Assembly (NCBI RefSeq): GCF_002211285.1
Contig: NZ_LOKX01000006.1
Coordinates: forward strand, 98,084 to 162,083
Reading direction: 5' to 3'
Length of the DNA stretch: 64,000 nt
Origin: Rhizobium sp. R635
GTDB lineage: Bacteria > Pseudomonadota > Alphaproteobacteria > Rhizobiales > Rhizobiaceae
Each line of letters opens with the position of its first letter. Position 1 is the first letter of the stretch. Shown here piece after piece: positions 47,059-57,320 of this stretch. The notes beneath the pieces were generated by a model that was not told the DNA's origin, searched no databases, and saw only the letters and a program-made list of their open reading frames with translations. The translations under genes and the position numbers were made by a program.

Positions 47059-49472
47059 CCGAGATAGGTCTGGGCGAGCAGATCGGAAAGCTGCTCCAAT
47101 TCGCGTTCGAGCCGCTGATAGACATCGACGCCCATGCCCTCCGGCGTCATCACCGCCAGGCCGGAATGGAGGCGCATCGCCTCGCGGTAAAAGGGCGACA
47201 TCTGGCCGTTGATCAGGGCATTCGGCAGTTGCTCGACCTCGTGGTGGATCTCGTTCACCTGGAAGAGGACCGAACGCGGGTTGAGGGGATCGAGCGCCAG
47301 CAGGTCGGTGACGGTCAGCCGCGCCGTGTTGACATTGTAGCGGCGGCGATGAGTCATGACGCTGTCGCCGATCTCGAGCAGCATGTCGAGGGCGCCATCG
47401 GGCGCTTCCGGGCCGGACATGTGACCGAGCAGGCGGGTCATGTGCAGGCCGCGCTCGATATAGCGGCCGAGCGAAAGGAAGCGCCAGCCGGTGAAGCGGT
47501 ACATGTTCTCGTGCACGAGGCCGGCAAAGCCCGCGAGCTTGCGCAGCAGGATCGTCATTGCATGGCTGGCGTCGTCGCCGGCAGTGACGGTGGCGTGAAA
47601 GCGCCGCGCGGTCTTGGCGAGATCGTTAAGGGCAAGCCAACCATCGGGCGAGAAGCGGTCGCGGATGTTGCTGGCGGAATAGACGGCGCTGTCGATGTTG
47701 CGCAGCAACCTTTCGGGCACGGGCTCGGCGGTATCGATATCGACGGCCGCGAGATAGGCGGAGACGTCGGCGAGCAGCGGCTGGCTCGGATCGGCGGCTT
47801 CGGCAAAACGCGCGTGCCAAGCGCGCAGGATGCGCAGCGCCCCTTCGGCGCGTTCGATGTAGCGGCCGAGCCAGAACAGGTTGTCGGCCGCCCGGCTCGG
47901 CAGGCTGCCCGGCATGTTGCGGGTGAAGCTGCCTTCGGCCGGCAGCAGCGTGTGACGCTCGACCGGCTTGTCGCTGACGATCCAGACGTCGGCGGCCGCT
48001 CCGCCTGACTGCATGGCGATCGCCGAGACGTCGGCGCCGGAGCCGATGCGGGCAAAACCGCCGGGCATGATCTGCCAGCCGTTTGCCGTGCGGGCGGCGA
48101 AGACGCGCAGGGACATCGGCCGCGGCACGAGTTTGCCATCCACCCAGGCCGGCGTCGTCGACAGCGTCACGACCTCCTGGCCGACGAGCTTTGGCCCGTC
48201 CGAATTCAGCCAGTCGGTAATGGAATCCTTGGCGGTCGCGCGCAGCGACGAGCCAAGCACGGACTCGCCGTTGTCGTCGAAGAAGGGCGCGCGGGAGTAG
48301 GCCGGGCCTATCACCATCTTCTCGATATTCTTGGCGACGTGCTCGCGCTCCTCCTGCTGGCCGCACCACCAGGTAGCGATCGAAGGCAGTTGCAGATCCT
48401 GCCCCATGAGATGCCGACAGATGGTCGGCATGAAGGCGAGAAGCGCCCGGGTTTCGAGAATGCCGGTGCCGAGCGCGTTGACGATGGTGACGCTTTCGGC
48501 GCGCAACGCTTCGACGAGGCCGGGCGTGCCGATATGCGAATTCTGGTTCAGTTCCAGCGGATCGGCAAAGGCGGAATCGAGGCGGCGCCAGAGCACGCCG
48601 ATCGGCTTGAGGCCGGCGACCGTGCGCACCATGACACGGCCTTTGACGACGGTGAGGTCCTCGCCCTCGAGAAGCATGAAGCCGAGATAGCGGGCGATGT
48701 AGGCGTGCTCGTAATAGGTCTCGTTGGCGGGGCCTGGCGTCAGCACCGCGATGCGGTCATCGCCCGAATGCTTCATGTCCTGCAAGGCGTCACGGAAGGC
48801 GCCGAAGAAGGAAGCGAGGCGATGGACCGGGGTTTCGGCGTAGATATCCGAGAAGGCCCGGGTTGTCGCGACGCGGTTTTCCAGGGCGAAGCCGGCGCCT
48901 GATGGCGCCTGCGTCCGGTCGGCCAGCACCCACCAGTTGCCGTCGGGGCCGCGGCCGATCTCGAAAGCGCAGAAATGCAGGTAGTGGCCGGATGCCGGCC
49001 GGATGCCGGCGAGCGGGCGCTGGAATTCGGGATTGGCGGCGATCAGCGCCGGCGGCAGGAGGCCTTCCTCGACCAGCCGGTTCTCGCCGTAGATATCGGC
49101 GATGATCGCCTCCAAGAGGTCGGCGCGCTGGACGAGGCCTGCCGACAGCGCCTGCCATTCGCGCTCGTCGATCAGCACCGGGATATGCGAGATCGGCCAG
49201 GCGCGTTCGCCGGTGCCTTTGCTGCCATAGGCACGGTAGAAGACGCCGGCGTCTCTGAGGTAGCGGTCGGCGCGGGCGAAACGCTCGGCGAGATCCTTTT
49301 CCGGCATCACGCCGAGATGCGAGAGGAAACGCTGCCAGACGGGCCGGACGGCACCCTTGTTGTCCACCATTTCGTCGGCGGTGCCGGGAAGCGGCGCATA
49401 ATCGAAGGCCGCATCCTTGCCGATGCTGCCCTCAGCCTCTTGCCTGCGCTCCACTGCCGGTCTCTTACCCAT
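47055..49472 (-). CDS. Circularly permuted ATP-grasp type 2 fused to alpha-E domain
   Basis: A fusion of about 805 residues. The N-terminal part is a circularly permuted ATP-grasp (DUF404/DUF407): AYGSKGTGERAWPISHIPVLID-type start, YLHFCAFEIGRGPDGNWWVLADRTQAPSGAGFALENR, LTPGPANETYYEHAYIARYLGFMLLEGEDL, IGVLWRRLDSAFADPLELN and RPMSLRVFAAR. From about 515 the alpha-E domain (DUF403) begins: LPSRAADNLFWLGRYIERAEG, followed by VHENMYRFTGWRFLSLGRYIERG. ATP-grasp enzymes ligate carboxylates and amines using ATP; alpha-E is a helical domain of unknown role that accompanies them. In many genomes these are separate genes; here they are one. Starts at ATG 49472. Confidence 0.9.
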   Translation of the reverse strand: MGKRPAVERRQEAEGSIGKDAAFDYAPLPGTADEMVDNKGAVRPVWQRFLSHLGVMPEKDLAERFARADRYLRDAGVFYRAYGSKGTGERAWPISHIPVLIDEREWQALSAGLVQRADLLEAIIADIYGENRLVEEGLLPPALIAANPEFQRPLAGIRPASGHYLHFCAFEIGRGPDGNWWVLADRTQAPSGAGFALENRVATTRAFSDIYAETPVHRLASFFGAFRDALQDMKHSGDDRIAVLTPGPANETYYEHAYIARYLGFMLLEGEDLTVVKGRVMVRTVAGLKPIGVLWRRLDSAFADPLELNQNSHIGTPGLVEALRAESVTIVNALGTGILETRALLAFMPTICRHLMGQDLQLPSIATWWCGQQEEREHVAKNIEKMVIGPAYSRAPFFDDNGESVLGSSLRATAKDSITDWLNSDGPKLVGQEVVTLSTTPAWVDGKLVPRPMSLRVFAARTANGWQIMPGGFARIGSGADVSAIAMQSGGAAADVWIVSDKPVERHTLLPAEGSFTRNMPGSLPSRAADNLFWLGRYIERAEGALRILRAWHARFAEAADPSQPLLADVSAYLAAVDIDTAEPVPERLLRNIDSAVYSASNIRDRFSPDGWLALNDLAKTARRFHATVTAGDDASHAMTILLRKLAGFAGLVHENMYRFTGWRFLSLGRYIERGLHMTRLLGHMSGPEAPDGALDMLLEIGDSVMTHRRRYNVNTARLTVTDLLALDPLNPRSVLFQVNEIHHEVEQLPNALINGQMSPFYREAMRLHSGLAVMTPEGMGVDVYQRLERELEQLSDLLAQTYLG

Positions 49473-49510
49473 CAAACCCCAACTTCAACCCTCGGCCTTT
49501 GCCCCCGGCC

Positions 49511-52500
49511 TCAAATTCCGGCGGGCCGCCTCAGATCCAGCGTCAGCGGGAATTCCGGCGAGCCCGTCTCGGCGCGCGGAATATATCCGCCTGCCGTATG
49601 TCCCCACGGCTCGAAGCGGGCGAGCCGCCTTGCTTCCGCCTCGTTGCCGTTGACCGGGAAGGTGTCATAGGTCCGGCCGCCCGGATGGGCAACATGATAG
49701 ATGCAGCCGCCAATCGAACGCTTCGACCATGTATCATAAATGTCAAAAGTCAAAGGTGTGTTGATCGGCAGAACGGGATGCAGGCCGGAGGCCGGCTGCC
49801 AGGCCTTGAAGCGCACGCCGGCGACGGCGACGCCCGAAGCGCCGGTCGGCGTCAGCGGCAGGGTGCGGCCGTTGCAGGTCACGGTGTAGCGCGAGGCGTT
49901 GCTGGTTTCGAGGCGGACCTGCAGGCGCTCGACGGATGAATCGACATAGCGCACCGTACCGCCGATCGCGCCCTGCTCGCCCATGACATGCCAGGGTTCC
50001 AGCGCCTGGCGAAGCTCCAGCTTCGAGCCCTCGTATTCGACCTCGCCGCAGAAGGGGAAGCGGAATTCGAGTTGCGCCTTGAACCATTCGGGGCTGAGAT
50101 CGAAGCCGTTTTGACGCAGGTCCGCCAGCACGTCGAGGAAATCGGCCCAGACATAATGCGGCAGCATGAAGCGATCATGCAGCGAGGTTCCCCAGCGCAC
50201 GAACTTGCCCTCGGCCGGGTTTGCCCAGAAGCGGGCGATCAGTGCACGCACCAGCAATTGCTGGGCGAGCGACATACGGGCATTCGGCGGCATTTCGAAA
50301 CCGCGGAATTCGACGAGCCCGAGGCGGCCGGTCGGGCCGTCGGGGGAGAAAAGCTTGTCGATGCAGATTTCGGCGCGGTGGGTATTGCCGGTCACGTCGA
50401 TCAAGAGGTTGCGGAACAGGCGATCGACGAGCCAGGGCAGAGGCTGCTGGCCGCGGCCGGGCGGCGCGATCTGCGCCATGGCGATTTCCAGCTCGTAGAG
50501 GCTGTCGTGGCGGGCCTCGTCGATGCGCGGCGCCTGGCTGGTCGGGCCGATGAACAGGCCGGAAAAGAGATAGGAGAGCGAGGGGTGGCGCTGCCAGTGC
50601 AGCACGAGGCTCTTCAGAAGGTCGGGGCGGCGCAGGAAGGGGCTGTTGTTCGGATTGCTGCCGCCGACGACGACATGGTTGCCGCCGCCGGTGCCGGTAT
50701 GGCGGCCGTCGATCATGAACTTGTCGGCGCCAAGGCGGCTCTCGCGCGCCTCTTCATAAATGGCGGTGGTGATGTCCACCGTTTCCTTCCACGTCGAGGA
50801 CGGATGGATGTTGACCTCGATGACACCGGGGTCGGGCGCGACGCGGATGACGTTGATGCGTTCGTCCTGCGGCGGCGGATAACCTTCGATATGAACGGCA
50901 AGGCCGAGGGCCGCGGCCGCGCGCTCGGTCGAGGCGATGAGATCGAGATAATCCTCCAGCGTTTCCGTCGGCGGCATGAAGACGCAGAGGCGGCCGTCGC
51001 GCGGTTCGACGGAGAGCGCGGTGCGGACGTGGCCGCCGATCTCGTTCAATGATTGCGGCGTAGCCGGCCGCTGGCCGGTGAAGGGCTGGAAGTGTGCGGC
51101 CTGCTGCGGACGCCCGTTATCCCCCGCGAAATCCGGCAGTTCGGGGCGCTGCACGAAGGGGTCGAGCGGGTTGATATAGGGATATTGCGAGGGCGGGATA
51201 TAGGCGAGCGAATTGAGCGGCAGGCGGTAGCCGACCGGGCTGTCGCCCGGCGTGAGGAAGATGCGGCCGCGCCGCGTCGACCATTTCTCGCTCGTCCAGG
51301 TGCGACCGCTGGCGCGCGCATTCCAGGCCTGAACGGGCAGGACGTAGCCGGTCGGGCGGGTCAGCCCGCGATCGAAGACACGGGCGATGCGGCTGCGCTC
51401 CTCGGCATCCTTGAGCTTGGAATTGGCAGGATCGACATTTTCCGGCAGGCTTGCTTCCTTGACCAGCCATTCGGCGGGATCCTCGAAAGCGGGCGCGACA
51501 TATTCGGAAGAAATATCCAGCTCGCCGGCAATCGCCGTCAGCAGCCGGCCGGCATCGTCCTCCGTTGCCTCGTAGTTACGGCCCTCGACGGCGACGAGAT
51601 CGTCGTCGGACCAGATCGGCAGGCCATCCTTGCGCCAGTAGAGCGAGAAGGTCCAGCGCGGCAGACTTTCGCCCGGATACCATTTGCCCTGGCCGTAATG
51701 CAGGAAACCGTTCGGCGCGAAGCGGGTGCGAAGCCGGCGGATGAGCGCATCCGCCTTTTCGCGTTTGGTCGGGCCGACGGCGTCGGTGTTCCATTCGGCG
51801 GATTGAAAATCGTCGATCGAGACGAAGGTCGGCTCGCCGCCCATGGTGAGGCGCACATCCTCGGCTTCGAGGATGCGGTCGACCTTTTCGCCGAGTTCGT
51901 TGAGATCGTTCCAGCTGTCATCGGAGAAGGGCTTGGTGATGCGCGGATGTTCGGCGACGCGCGAAACCTTCATGTCGAAGGCGAATTCGGTTTCGGCCTC
52001 GCCGAAATAGCCGCCGGAAATCGGGGCGGCGTTGCGATAATGCGGCGTTGCCGCAAGCGGGATATGGCTTTCGCCGGTCAGGAGGCCGGAGGTCGGATCG
52101 AGGCCGACCCAGCCCGCGCCCGGCAGATAGACCTCCGCCCAGGCATGCAGGTCGGTGAAATCGACTTCAGTGCCGGAGGGGCCGTCGAGCGCCTTCAGGT
52201 CGGGCGTCAGCTGGATGAGGTAGCCGGAGACGAAGCGGGCGGCAAGGCCGAGATGGCGCAGGATCTGGACGAGCAGCCAGCTGGTGTCGCGGCAGGAGCC
52301 CTTGGCGCTTTCCAGCGTCTCTTCCGGCGTCTGAACGCCGGCCTCCATGCGGATGACATAGCCGATCTGCCGCTGCAGGCGGGCGTTCAGGCCGACGACC
52401 ATATCGATCGTCGCCTGGCCGGGCGACCAGTCGAGCGTCGGCAGCAGCGCCTTGAGGCGCGGGCCGGCTGGCTCCGGCGTCATGTAGATCGACAGATCCT

Positions 52501-52834
52501 CGCGGATGGTTTCAGGATAATCGAACGGCCATTTGGTCGCCTCCTCCTCGACGAAGAAGTCGAAGGGATTATAGACCGTCATGTCGGCGACGAGGTCGAC
52601 CTCGATCTTGAACTCCGTCACGGGGTCGGGAAAGACGTAGCGGGCGAGGTAATTGCCGTAGGGGTCCTGCTGCAGGTTGACGAAGTGGTTTGAGGGCGTG
52701 ATCTTCAGCGAGTGGCTGAGCACCCGCGTCTTCGAATGCGAGGCCGGTTTCAACCGGATGATTTGTGGGCCGAGGCGGACCGGCTTGTCATAGGTATAGT
52801 GCGTCAGATGATAGATGCTGGCTTTGATCGACAT
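49511..52834 (-). CDS. Transglutaminase-DUF2126 fusion protein
   Basis: A 1107-residue protein, first gene of the cluster. A Bact_transglu_N beta domain (about 5-90) is followed by a transglutaminase core with Cys181 ([10 protein letters not shown]), His230 ([11 protein letters not shown]) and Asp246 (GLDPTSGL). From about 300 to the end is the large DUF2126 domain ([94 protein letters not shown]). The HTGTGGGNH and RGFE motifs resemble glutamine-synthetase-like amidoligase sites, so the protein may both ligate and cleave. Cytosolic by sequence. 35 bases separate it from the ATP-grasp gene. Confidence 0.9.
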   Translation of the reverse strand: MSIKASIYHLTHYTYDKPVRLGPQIIRLKPASHSKTRVLSHSLKITPSNHFVNLQQDPYGNYLARYVFPDPVTEFKIEVDLVADMTVYNPFDFFVEEEATKWPFDYPETIREDLSIYMTPEPAGPRLKALLPTLDWSPGQATIDMVVGLNARLQRQIGYVIRMEAGVQTPEETLESAKGSCRDTSWLLVQILRHLGLAARFVSGYLIQLTPDLKALDGPSGTEVDFTDLHAWAEVYLPGAGWVGLDPTSGLLTGESHIPLAATPHYRNAAPISGGYFGEAETEFAFDMKVSRVAEHPRITKPFSDDSWNDLNELGEKVDRILEAEDVRLTMGGEPTFVSIDDFQSAEWNTDAVGPTKREKADALIRRLRTRFAPNGFLHYGQGKWYPGESLPRWTFSLYWRKDGLPIWSDDDLVAVEGRNYEATEDDAGRLLTAIAGELDISSEYVAPAFEDPAEWLVKEASLPENVDPANSKLKDAEERSRIARVFDRGLTRPTGYVLPVQAWNARASGRTWTSEKWSTRRGRIFLTPGDSPVGYRLPLNSLAYIPPSQYPYINPLDPFVQRPELPDFAGDNGRPQQAAHFQPFTGQRPATPQSLNEIGGHVRTALSVEPRDGRLCVFMPPTETLEDYLDLIASTERAAAALGLAVHIEGYPPPQDERINVIRVAPDPGVIEVNIHPSSTWKETVDITTAIYEEARESRLGADKFMIDGRHTGTGGGNHVVVGGSNPNNSPFLRRPDLLKSLVLHWQRHPSLSYLFSGLFIGPTSQAPRIDEARHDSLYELEIAMAQIAPPGRGQQPLPWLVDRLFRNLLIDVTGNTHRAEICIDKLFSPDGPTGRLGLVEFRGFEMPPNARMSLAQQLLVRALIARFWANPAEGKFVRWGTSLHDRFMLPHYVWADFLDVLADLRQNGFDLSPEWFKAQLEFRFPFCGEVEYEGSKLELRQALEPWHVMGEQGAIGGTVRYVDSSVERLQVRLETSNASRYTVTCNGRTLPLTPTGASGVAVAGVRFKAWQPASGLHPVLPINTPLTFDIYDTWSKRSIGGCIYHVAHPGGRTYDTFPVNGNEAEARRLARFEPWGHTAGGYIPRAETGSPEFPLTLDLRRPAGI

Positions 52835-52944
52835 ATTGCTCTTTTTGTCCGGCGCGCATCGTTGTGCGGCTTGCTGTTCCCGAAGTCAGTGTGTGCAATG
52901 CAGCGAAAGAAAGCAAGGGCGGAAGGCTGAGGACAGGGCGGCTT

Positions 52945-54327
52945 TTACGCCGCCTTGGCGAAGGTGACCGCCGCCTTCAGGCCCTTGCCGCCCGCGCCCG
53001 GCTCCAGCGTCAGGGCGGCGTTGAAAAGATTGGCGATTTCTTCGACGATGGGAAGGCCGAGCCCCGCGCCCGGCGCGCCGGAATCATTGCCGCGCGAAAA
53101 ACGCCGGCGCACCGCCTCCAGCTTCTCGCCGGGAATGCCGGGGCCGTTGTCCTCGACTTCGAGGCGGATCGTCTCGGCGGCGGCGATGATGCGGACCGTG
53201 ACTTCGGCTCCCTTGCCGGCATAGGCGATGGCGTTGCCGGCGAGGTTGCGCAGCATTTCGCCGATCAGCAGCGGCTCGGCGCGGATCATGGCCGGGCTCT
53301 CGCCCTCGAAGCCGAGATCGATGCCGGCGACGGCGGCCGTCGGGATCTGTTCGCCGGTGATTTCCTGGGCGATGGCCGCAAGATCGATGGCGGAGGCGGT
53401 CAGCGCCTCCTTGGCGGTGGCGGCGTCGATCTTCGCCATCAGGAGAAGCTGAGCAAGGATGCGTTCGGCATGCGCCACGGCCTGATCGCCCTTCAGCGCC
53501 GCCGCCTGGGCTTCGTCAAGCGAGCCGGCGCGGGCGGAAAGGGCAAGCTGGGTGCGGATGATGGCGAGCGGCGTGCGCAATTGGTGGCTGGCATTGCCGG
53601 TGAAATTGCGCAGGGCATCGAGGGCCGACTGCAGGCGGACCATGAAGGAATTCACCGTATCGACCAGCGGCTCGACCTCGCTCGGCACGGTCTCTTCGAT
53701 CGGATGAAGATCATCGGGGCTGCGTTCGCCGATGGCGTCGCCGAGCTTGTAGAGCGGGCGCAGGGCGACGGTGACCGAGATCCAGACGATGACGGCCGCG
53801 CCTGCGATCATGAAGGCGAGGCGCAGCGCCGAGCGGACGAGGATCGCTCGCGTCAATTGCCGCCGGGCGATGGTGGTTTCGGCAACCGTCACGACGAAGG
53901 GTACGGAGCGGATGCCCGTCGAGGCGGAACGCTCGAGCGTCGCGACCCGGATCGGCTCGCCGCGGAAGATGTCGTCGGCAAAGGCAGCCGCATCGCCCGG
54001 CGCCTTCTTCAGGACCGGCAGGGATTGGTAGCCGGTGATGAATTCACCCGGCGGGCCGTCGACGCGGTAGAAGACGCGGTCCTGAGCGGCGGATGTCAGC
54101 ATCTCCAGCGCGACATAGGGGATATCGACCTGCAGCGTGCCGTCTTCTGCGACGACGACGCGCTCGGCGATCGCAAGCGCCGAGCCGGCGAGCACGCGGT
54201 CGGAGACGATATTGGAGGTCTGCACCGCCTCGCTATAGGTATCGGCGAGCGCCAGCGTGCCGATGACGGCGGTGGAAACAAGCAGCCAGAAGAGCAGCCG
54301 GCGCCTGAGGGAATAGGCTGATGTCAT
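52945..54327 (-). CDS. TctE-like sensor histidine kinase
   Basis: A 460-residue inner-membrane kinase. Two helices (about 11-29 and 166-188) enclose a periplasmic 2CSK_N-type sensor (IPYVALEMLTSAAQDRVFYRVDGPPGEFITGYQSLP), the kind found in TctE sensors of tricarboxylates. A HAMP-like linker leads to His248 in NASHQLRTPL; the ATP domain has NLAGNAIAYAGKG (N box), VEDNGPGIP and GAGLGLPIVEEI. Its start overlaps the regulator stop by 4 bases. The nearby tctCBA genes are a plausible target. Confidence 0.9.
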   Translation of the reverse strand: MTSAYSLRRRLLFWLLVSTAVIGTLALADTYSEAVQTSNIVSDRVLAGSALAIAERVVVAEDGTLQVDIPYVALEMLTSAAQDRVFYRVDGPPGEFITGYQSLPVLKKAPGDAAAFADDIFRGEPIRVATLERSASTGIRSVPFVVTVAETTIARRQLTRAILVRSALRLAFMIAGAAVIVWISVTVALRPLYKLGDAIGERSPDDLHPIEETVPSEVEPLVDTVNSFMVRLQSALDALRNFTGNASHQLRTPLAIIRTQLALSARAGSLDEAQAAALKGDQAVAHAERILAQLLLMAKIDAATAKEALTASAIDLAAIAQEITGEQIPTAAVAGIDLGFEGESPAMIRAEPLLIGEMLRNLAGNAIAYAGKGAEVTVRIIAAAETIRLEVEDNGPGIPGEKLEAVRRRFSRGNDSGAPGAGLGLPIVEEIANLFNAALTLEPGAGGKGLKAAVTFAKAA

Positions 54328-55001
54328 GAGGCCTCTGGCAGCTTGTCGAGATAATAGCCGATGCCGCGTGCGGTCTTGACCGTCAGCCCGTAAGGCGAGA
54401 GGCGTTTCCTCAGGCGGCTGACATATTGCTCGATGGCATTGGAGGAAATGTCGTCGTCGAAGGCTGTCAGCGACTGGATGATCGCCTCCTTGGCGACGAC
54501 CTTGCCGGCCCGCATGAAGAGGATTTCGAGCAGGCCGAGCTCGCGGGCGGGAATATCGAGCGGCGTGGCGCCCGATGAAAAGGTGCGGGAGTTGAGATCG
54601 AAGGAAATGCCGCCGAAGCTGACGGTCGCCGAGCGCAAGCCGGCCTGGCGGCGCAGAAGCACGCGAACGCGGGCCTCGAACTCGGCGATGTCGAAGGGTT
54701 TGATCAGATAATCGTCGGCGCCGAGATCGAGACCCTTCACGCGTTCTTCCGGCGTGCCGCGTGCCGTCAGAATGAGGACGGCCGCCTGGTTCTGCCGGGC
54801 GCGCATGGCGCGCAGCACGTCGAGCCCGTCCATCTCCGGCAGGTTGAGGTCGAGAATGACAAGATCGAAATTTTCCGCCGCGATGACGGCATTGGCCGAC
54901 GCCCCGTCATGCACGACATCGACGGCATGGCCCGTGCCGCGCAAGATCGCCGACAGGCCGTCGGCCAGCGCGATGTTGTCTTCGGTGAGCAGGATGCGCA
55001 C
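54324..55001 (-). CDS. OmpR-type response regulator (TctD-like)
   Basis: A 225-residue two-domain regulator. Receiver: acidic pocket TEDN (6-9), phosphorylated Asp51 in ILDLNLPEMDG, switch residues LTARG and the KPFD lysine (about 101). DNA-binding winged helix: LDIPARELGLLEILFMRAGKVVAKEAII, SSNAIEQYVSRLRKRL and TARGIGYYLDK. I start at GTG 55001 because AAGGGG lies about 7 bases upstream and receivers begin MRILL; a TTG at 55022 has no ribosome-binding site. Acts with the overlapping kinase gene. Confidence 0.92.
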   Translation of the reverse strand: MRILLTEDNIALADGLSAILRGTGHAVDVVHDGASANAVIAAENFDLVILDLNLPEMDGLDVLRAMRARQNQAAVLILTARGTPEERVKGLDLGADDYLIKPFDIAEFEARVRVLLRRQAGLRSATVSFGGISFDLNSRTFSSGATPLDIPARELGLLEILFMRAGKVVAKEAIIQSLTAFDDDISSNAIEQYVSRLRKRLSPYGLTVKTARGIGYYLDKLPEAS

Positions 55002-55097
55002 GGATGTCCCCTTGTTTTTCAAAGGAGATTACAGGGGCGGCGCGAGCTTGTCACAGCGATTTTATCGGTTCGGTGAACAGCGGGGGAAAGGCCGGCT

Positions 55098-56966
55098 TCA
55101 ACTCCCGGTCTTCTCCATCCGTTCGTGCTGCATCATTGCGGCGGCCAGCAGATTCCGGAACCGGGATGTGTGGCGGATGTTGTCGAGATCGGAATCATTG
55201 TTGAACCATTTGATATGATAGGCGGAGCTATGCGGAAGCAGCCTCTCCAGGAGGTCGATCGCCTGGTCGGCGTCGCCGAGGATGGAATGGACGCAGGCGA
55301 GATTGTACTGGGCGACGATGTCATCGGGGTCGATGGCGATCGCGCGCGCGGCCCAGTCGCGTGCTCTCGCCTGATCGCCGAGATGGGCGAGCGCTAGCGC
55401 GCCGCGATGGGCCGGGCCGGAATTTTCCGGATTGCAGTTCAGCGCGCGTTCGGCGCGTTCAAGGCCGAGCCGGGCCCAATGCTCCGTATCGACCACGCGG
55501 CCAAGCGAACGGTAGGCGGCCATCAGATGGATCGGCGAGACGTAATCGTCGGGGCGGATCTCGGCGGCGCGGGCAAAATACTGAACGGATTCGGCAAAGT
55601 TGCCGCGCATGAAGAAAAACCGGGCGTAATGAAAATTCGCCTCGAACAGGTTCGGATCGAGCGCCAAGGCTCGTTCGAAAGCGGCGGCTGCTTTCTCGTC
55701 CTGGCCGCTCTGATGCAGAGCAAGACCGCGGGAGGCATGGGCCTCGGGCAGGTCGGGGTCGAGTTCGAGGGCACGGGCGCTCATGTCGAGGATACGCCGC
55801 AGCGGCACGTCTTCCGGCCCCCAATCACGGATCGTCGCGTCGCAATCGGCAATGCCCGCATAGGCGCGGGCATAGTCCGGATCGAGCTCGACCGCCTTGC
55901 AGAACATGCGCCTTGCGAGCTTCAGATATGACTTCGTCCAGGTGTGGGAGAGCTGGCGGCCCCTGAGGTAGTAGGTGTAGGCTTCGACATTGGCGGTCGG
56001 CTCATTCGCGATCGCCTTCTTCTCTTCGGGCAACAGGCGCACCTTCAACTGGCCGACGATCGCATGGGTGATCTCGTCCTGGATCGCGAAGATGTCGGTC
56101 AGGTCGCGGTCGTAGCGCTCGGCCCAGAGATGATCGCCATTGGCGGTGTCGATCAATTGGCCGGAGATGCGCACGCGCTTGCCGACGATGCGGACACTTC
56201 CCTCGAGCACGTAGCGCACGCCGAGTTCTTGGGCGAGCGGCTTCACCTTCACCGAGGTGCCCTTGTAGGTGAAAATGGTGTTGCGCGGCACGACATGCAG
56301 GCTGGAGATCTTCGACAGATCGGTGATGATGTCTTCGGTGATGCCGTCGGAGAAATAATCCTGGTCGGCATCGCCGCTCATATTGGTGAAGGGCAGCACG
56401 GCGATGAAGCAGGTGTTGCGGTTCTGCGCGACAAGCTTGGTGGAGGAGGGCGGCGCCAGGGTGACGGTGTAGACCTGGACGGGCTGCCGGATGTTCTTCA
56501 GCGTATGCTCGCCGATGGATTCGAAGCCGAGATTGAGGCGCGAGCCGACCTGATCGCGCACCGAGGCCGACACGGCGATGCCGCCCGGCGCGGCGATCCG
56601 CTCGAGCCTCGCGGCGAGATTGACCCCGTCGCCGAATATGTCGCCGTTCTCGACCACGACATCGCCGAGACTGATCCCGATGCGGAATTCGACGCGCTCG
56701 TCCTTCGGGACGTTTTCGTTGCGGGCCGACATGCTGCGCTGGATTTCGGCGGCGCAGGCGACCGCATTCACCACGCTCTGGAATTCGGCCAGGATGCCGT
56801 CGCCGGTGAGTTTGACGATCCGGCCCCTGTAGTCCGAGATACGAATGTCGACCAGTTCGCAGCGATGGCGGTTCAGCGCCTGCAGCGTGCCTGATTCATC
56901 GATGCCCATCAGCCGGCTGTAGCCGACGACATCCGCAGCGAGAATAGCGCTCAGTCGTCGTTCCAT
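55098..56966 (-). CDS. Soluble class III adenylate/guanylate cyclase with FlgO/TolB-like and TPR domains
   Basis: A 622-residue cytosolic protein. The cyclase domain is N-terminal: RRLSAILAADVVGYSRLMG (metal Asp12), IVKLTGDGILAEFQSVVNA and NLAARLERIAAPGG. It is followed by a domain beginning CFIAVLPFTNMSGDADQDYFSDGITEDIITDLSKI, the FlgO/TolB-like segment common in rhizobial cyclases, and then several TPRs (PDLPEAHASRGLALHQSGQDEKAAAAFERALALDPN). It probably makes cAMP. The family is heavily expanded in rhizobia. ATG 56966 has GGGAGGGG at 4-5 bases. No membrane helix visible. Confidence 0.88.
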   Translation of the reverse strand: MERRLSAILAADVVGYSRLMGIDESGTLQALNRHRCELVDIRISDYRGRIVKLTGDGILAEFQSVVNAVACAAEIQRSMSARNENVPKDERVEFRIGISLGDVVVENGDIFGDGVNLAARLERIAAPGGIAVSASVRDQVGSRLNLGFESIGEHTLKNIRQPVQVYTVTLAPPSSTKLVAQNRNTCFIAVLPFTNMSGDADQDYFSDGITEDIITDLSKISSLHVVPRNTIFTYKGTSVKVKPLAQELGVRYVLEGSVRIVGKRVRISGQLIDTANGDHLWAERYDRDLTDIFAIQDEITHAIVGQLKVRLLPEEKKAIANEPTANVEAYTYYLRGRQLSHTWTKSYLKLARRMFCKAVELDPDYARAYAGIADCDATIRDWGPEDVPLRRILDMSARALELDPDLPEAHASRGLALHQSGQDEKAAAAFERALALDPNLFEANFHYARFFFMRGNFAESVQYFARAAEIRPDDYVSPIHLMAAYRSLGRVVDTEHWARLGLERAERALNCNPENSGPAHRGALALAHLGDQARARDWAARAIAIDPDDIVAQYNLACVHSILGDADQAIDLLERLLPHSSAYHIKWFNNDSDLDNIRHTSRFRNLLAAAMMQHERMEKTGS

Positions 56967-57320
56967 GACCCCTCCCATGGATCTTCCCAGGTTAATCCAG
57001 TTTTTTCAGAGTTTTTTCCGCGTAGATCCTTCCCCCGAATAGAAATCCGGGCGGTCGTCTGACGCAGCAGCGCACCCTATAACGTCGCCAATCTTCATCA
57101 ATACTCTAAAGGGGCGAAGGATGGCGCCAAACCATAATCCTTTATGGTGAAAAACGGTCTCCGGCGGGGCAAGCGGAATATTTTTGCTCTGTTCAGTTAG
57201 TTTTTCACGTCCGGTATCAGGCCGATCGTTTTGGCCGCAGCGAGGCACTGCCGTGCGGTCTGGTCGCCTCATGAATTCGGCACCCTTGCTCCTCTCCGTC
57301 CGCTCGGGCATTGTTGCGGC
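56967..57320. other. Divergent intergenic region (354 bases)
   Basis: Contains promoters for the TPR-cyclase (leftward) and the binding protein (rightward), and one clear palindrome at 57131-57148 listed separately. No coding signal, repeat or terminator is visible. Confidence 0.6.
57131..57148. promoter_or_regulatory. Palindromic operator candidate
   Basis: ACCATAA-TCCT-TTATGGT: perfect 7-base inverted repeats with a 4-base spacer, in an otherwise structureless divergent gap, about 165 bases from the cyclase start and 172 from the binding protein start. The short AT-containing dyad fits a dimeric regulator better than a terminator (no T-run). The regulator is unknown. Confidence 0.4.
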
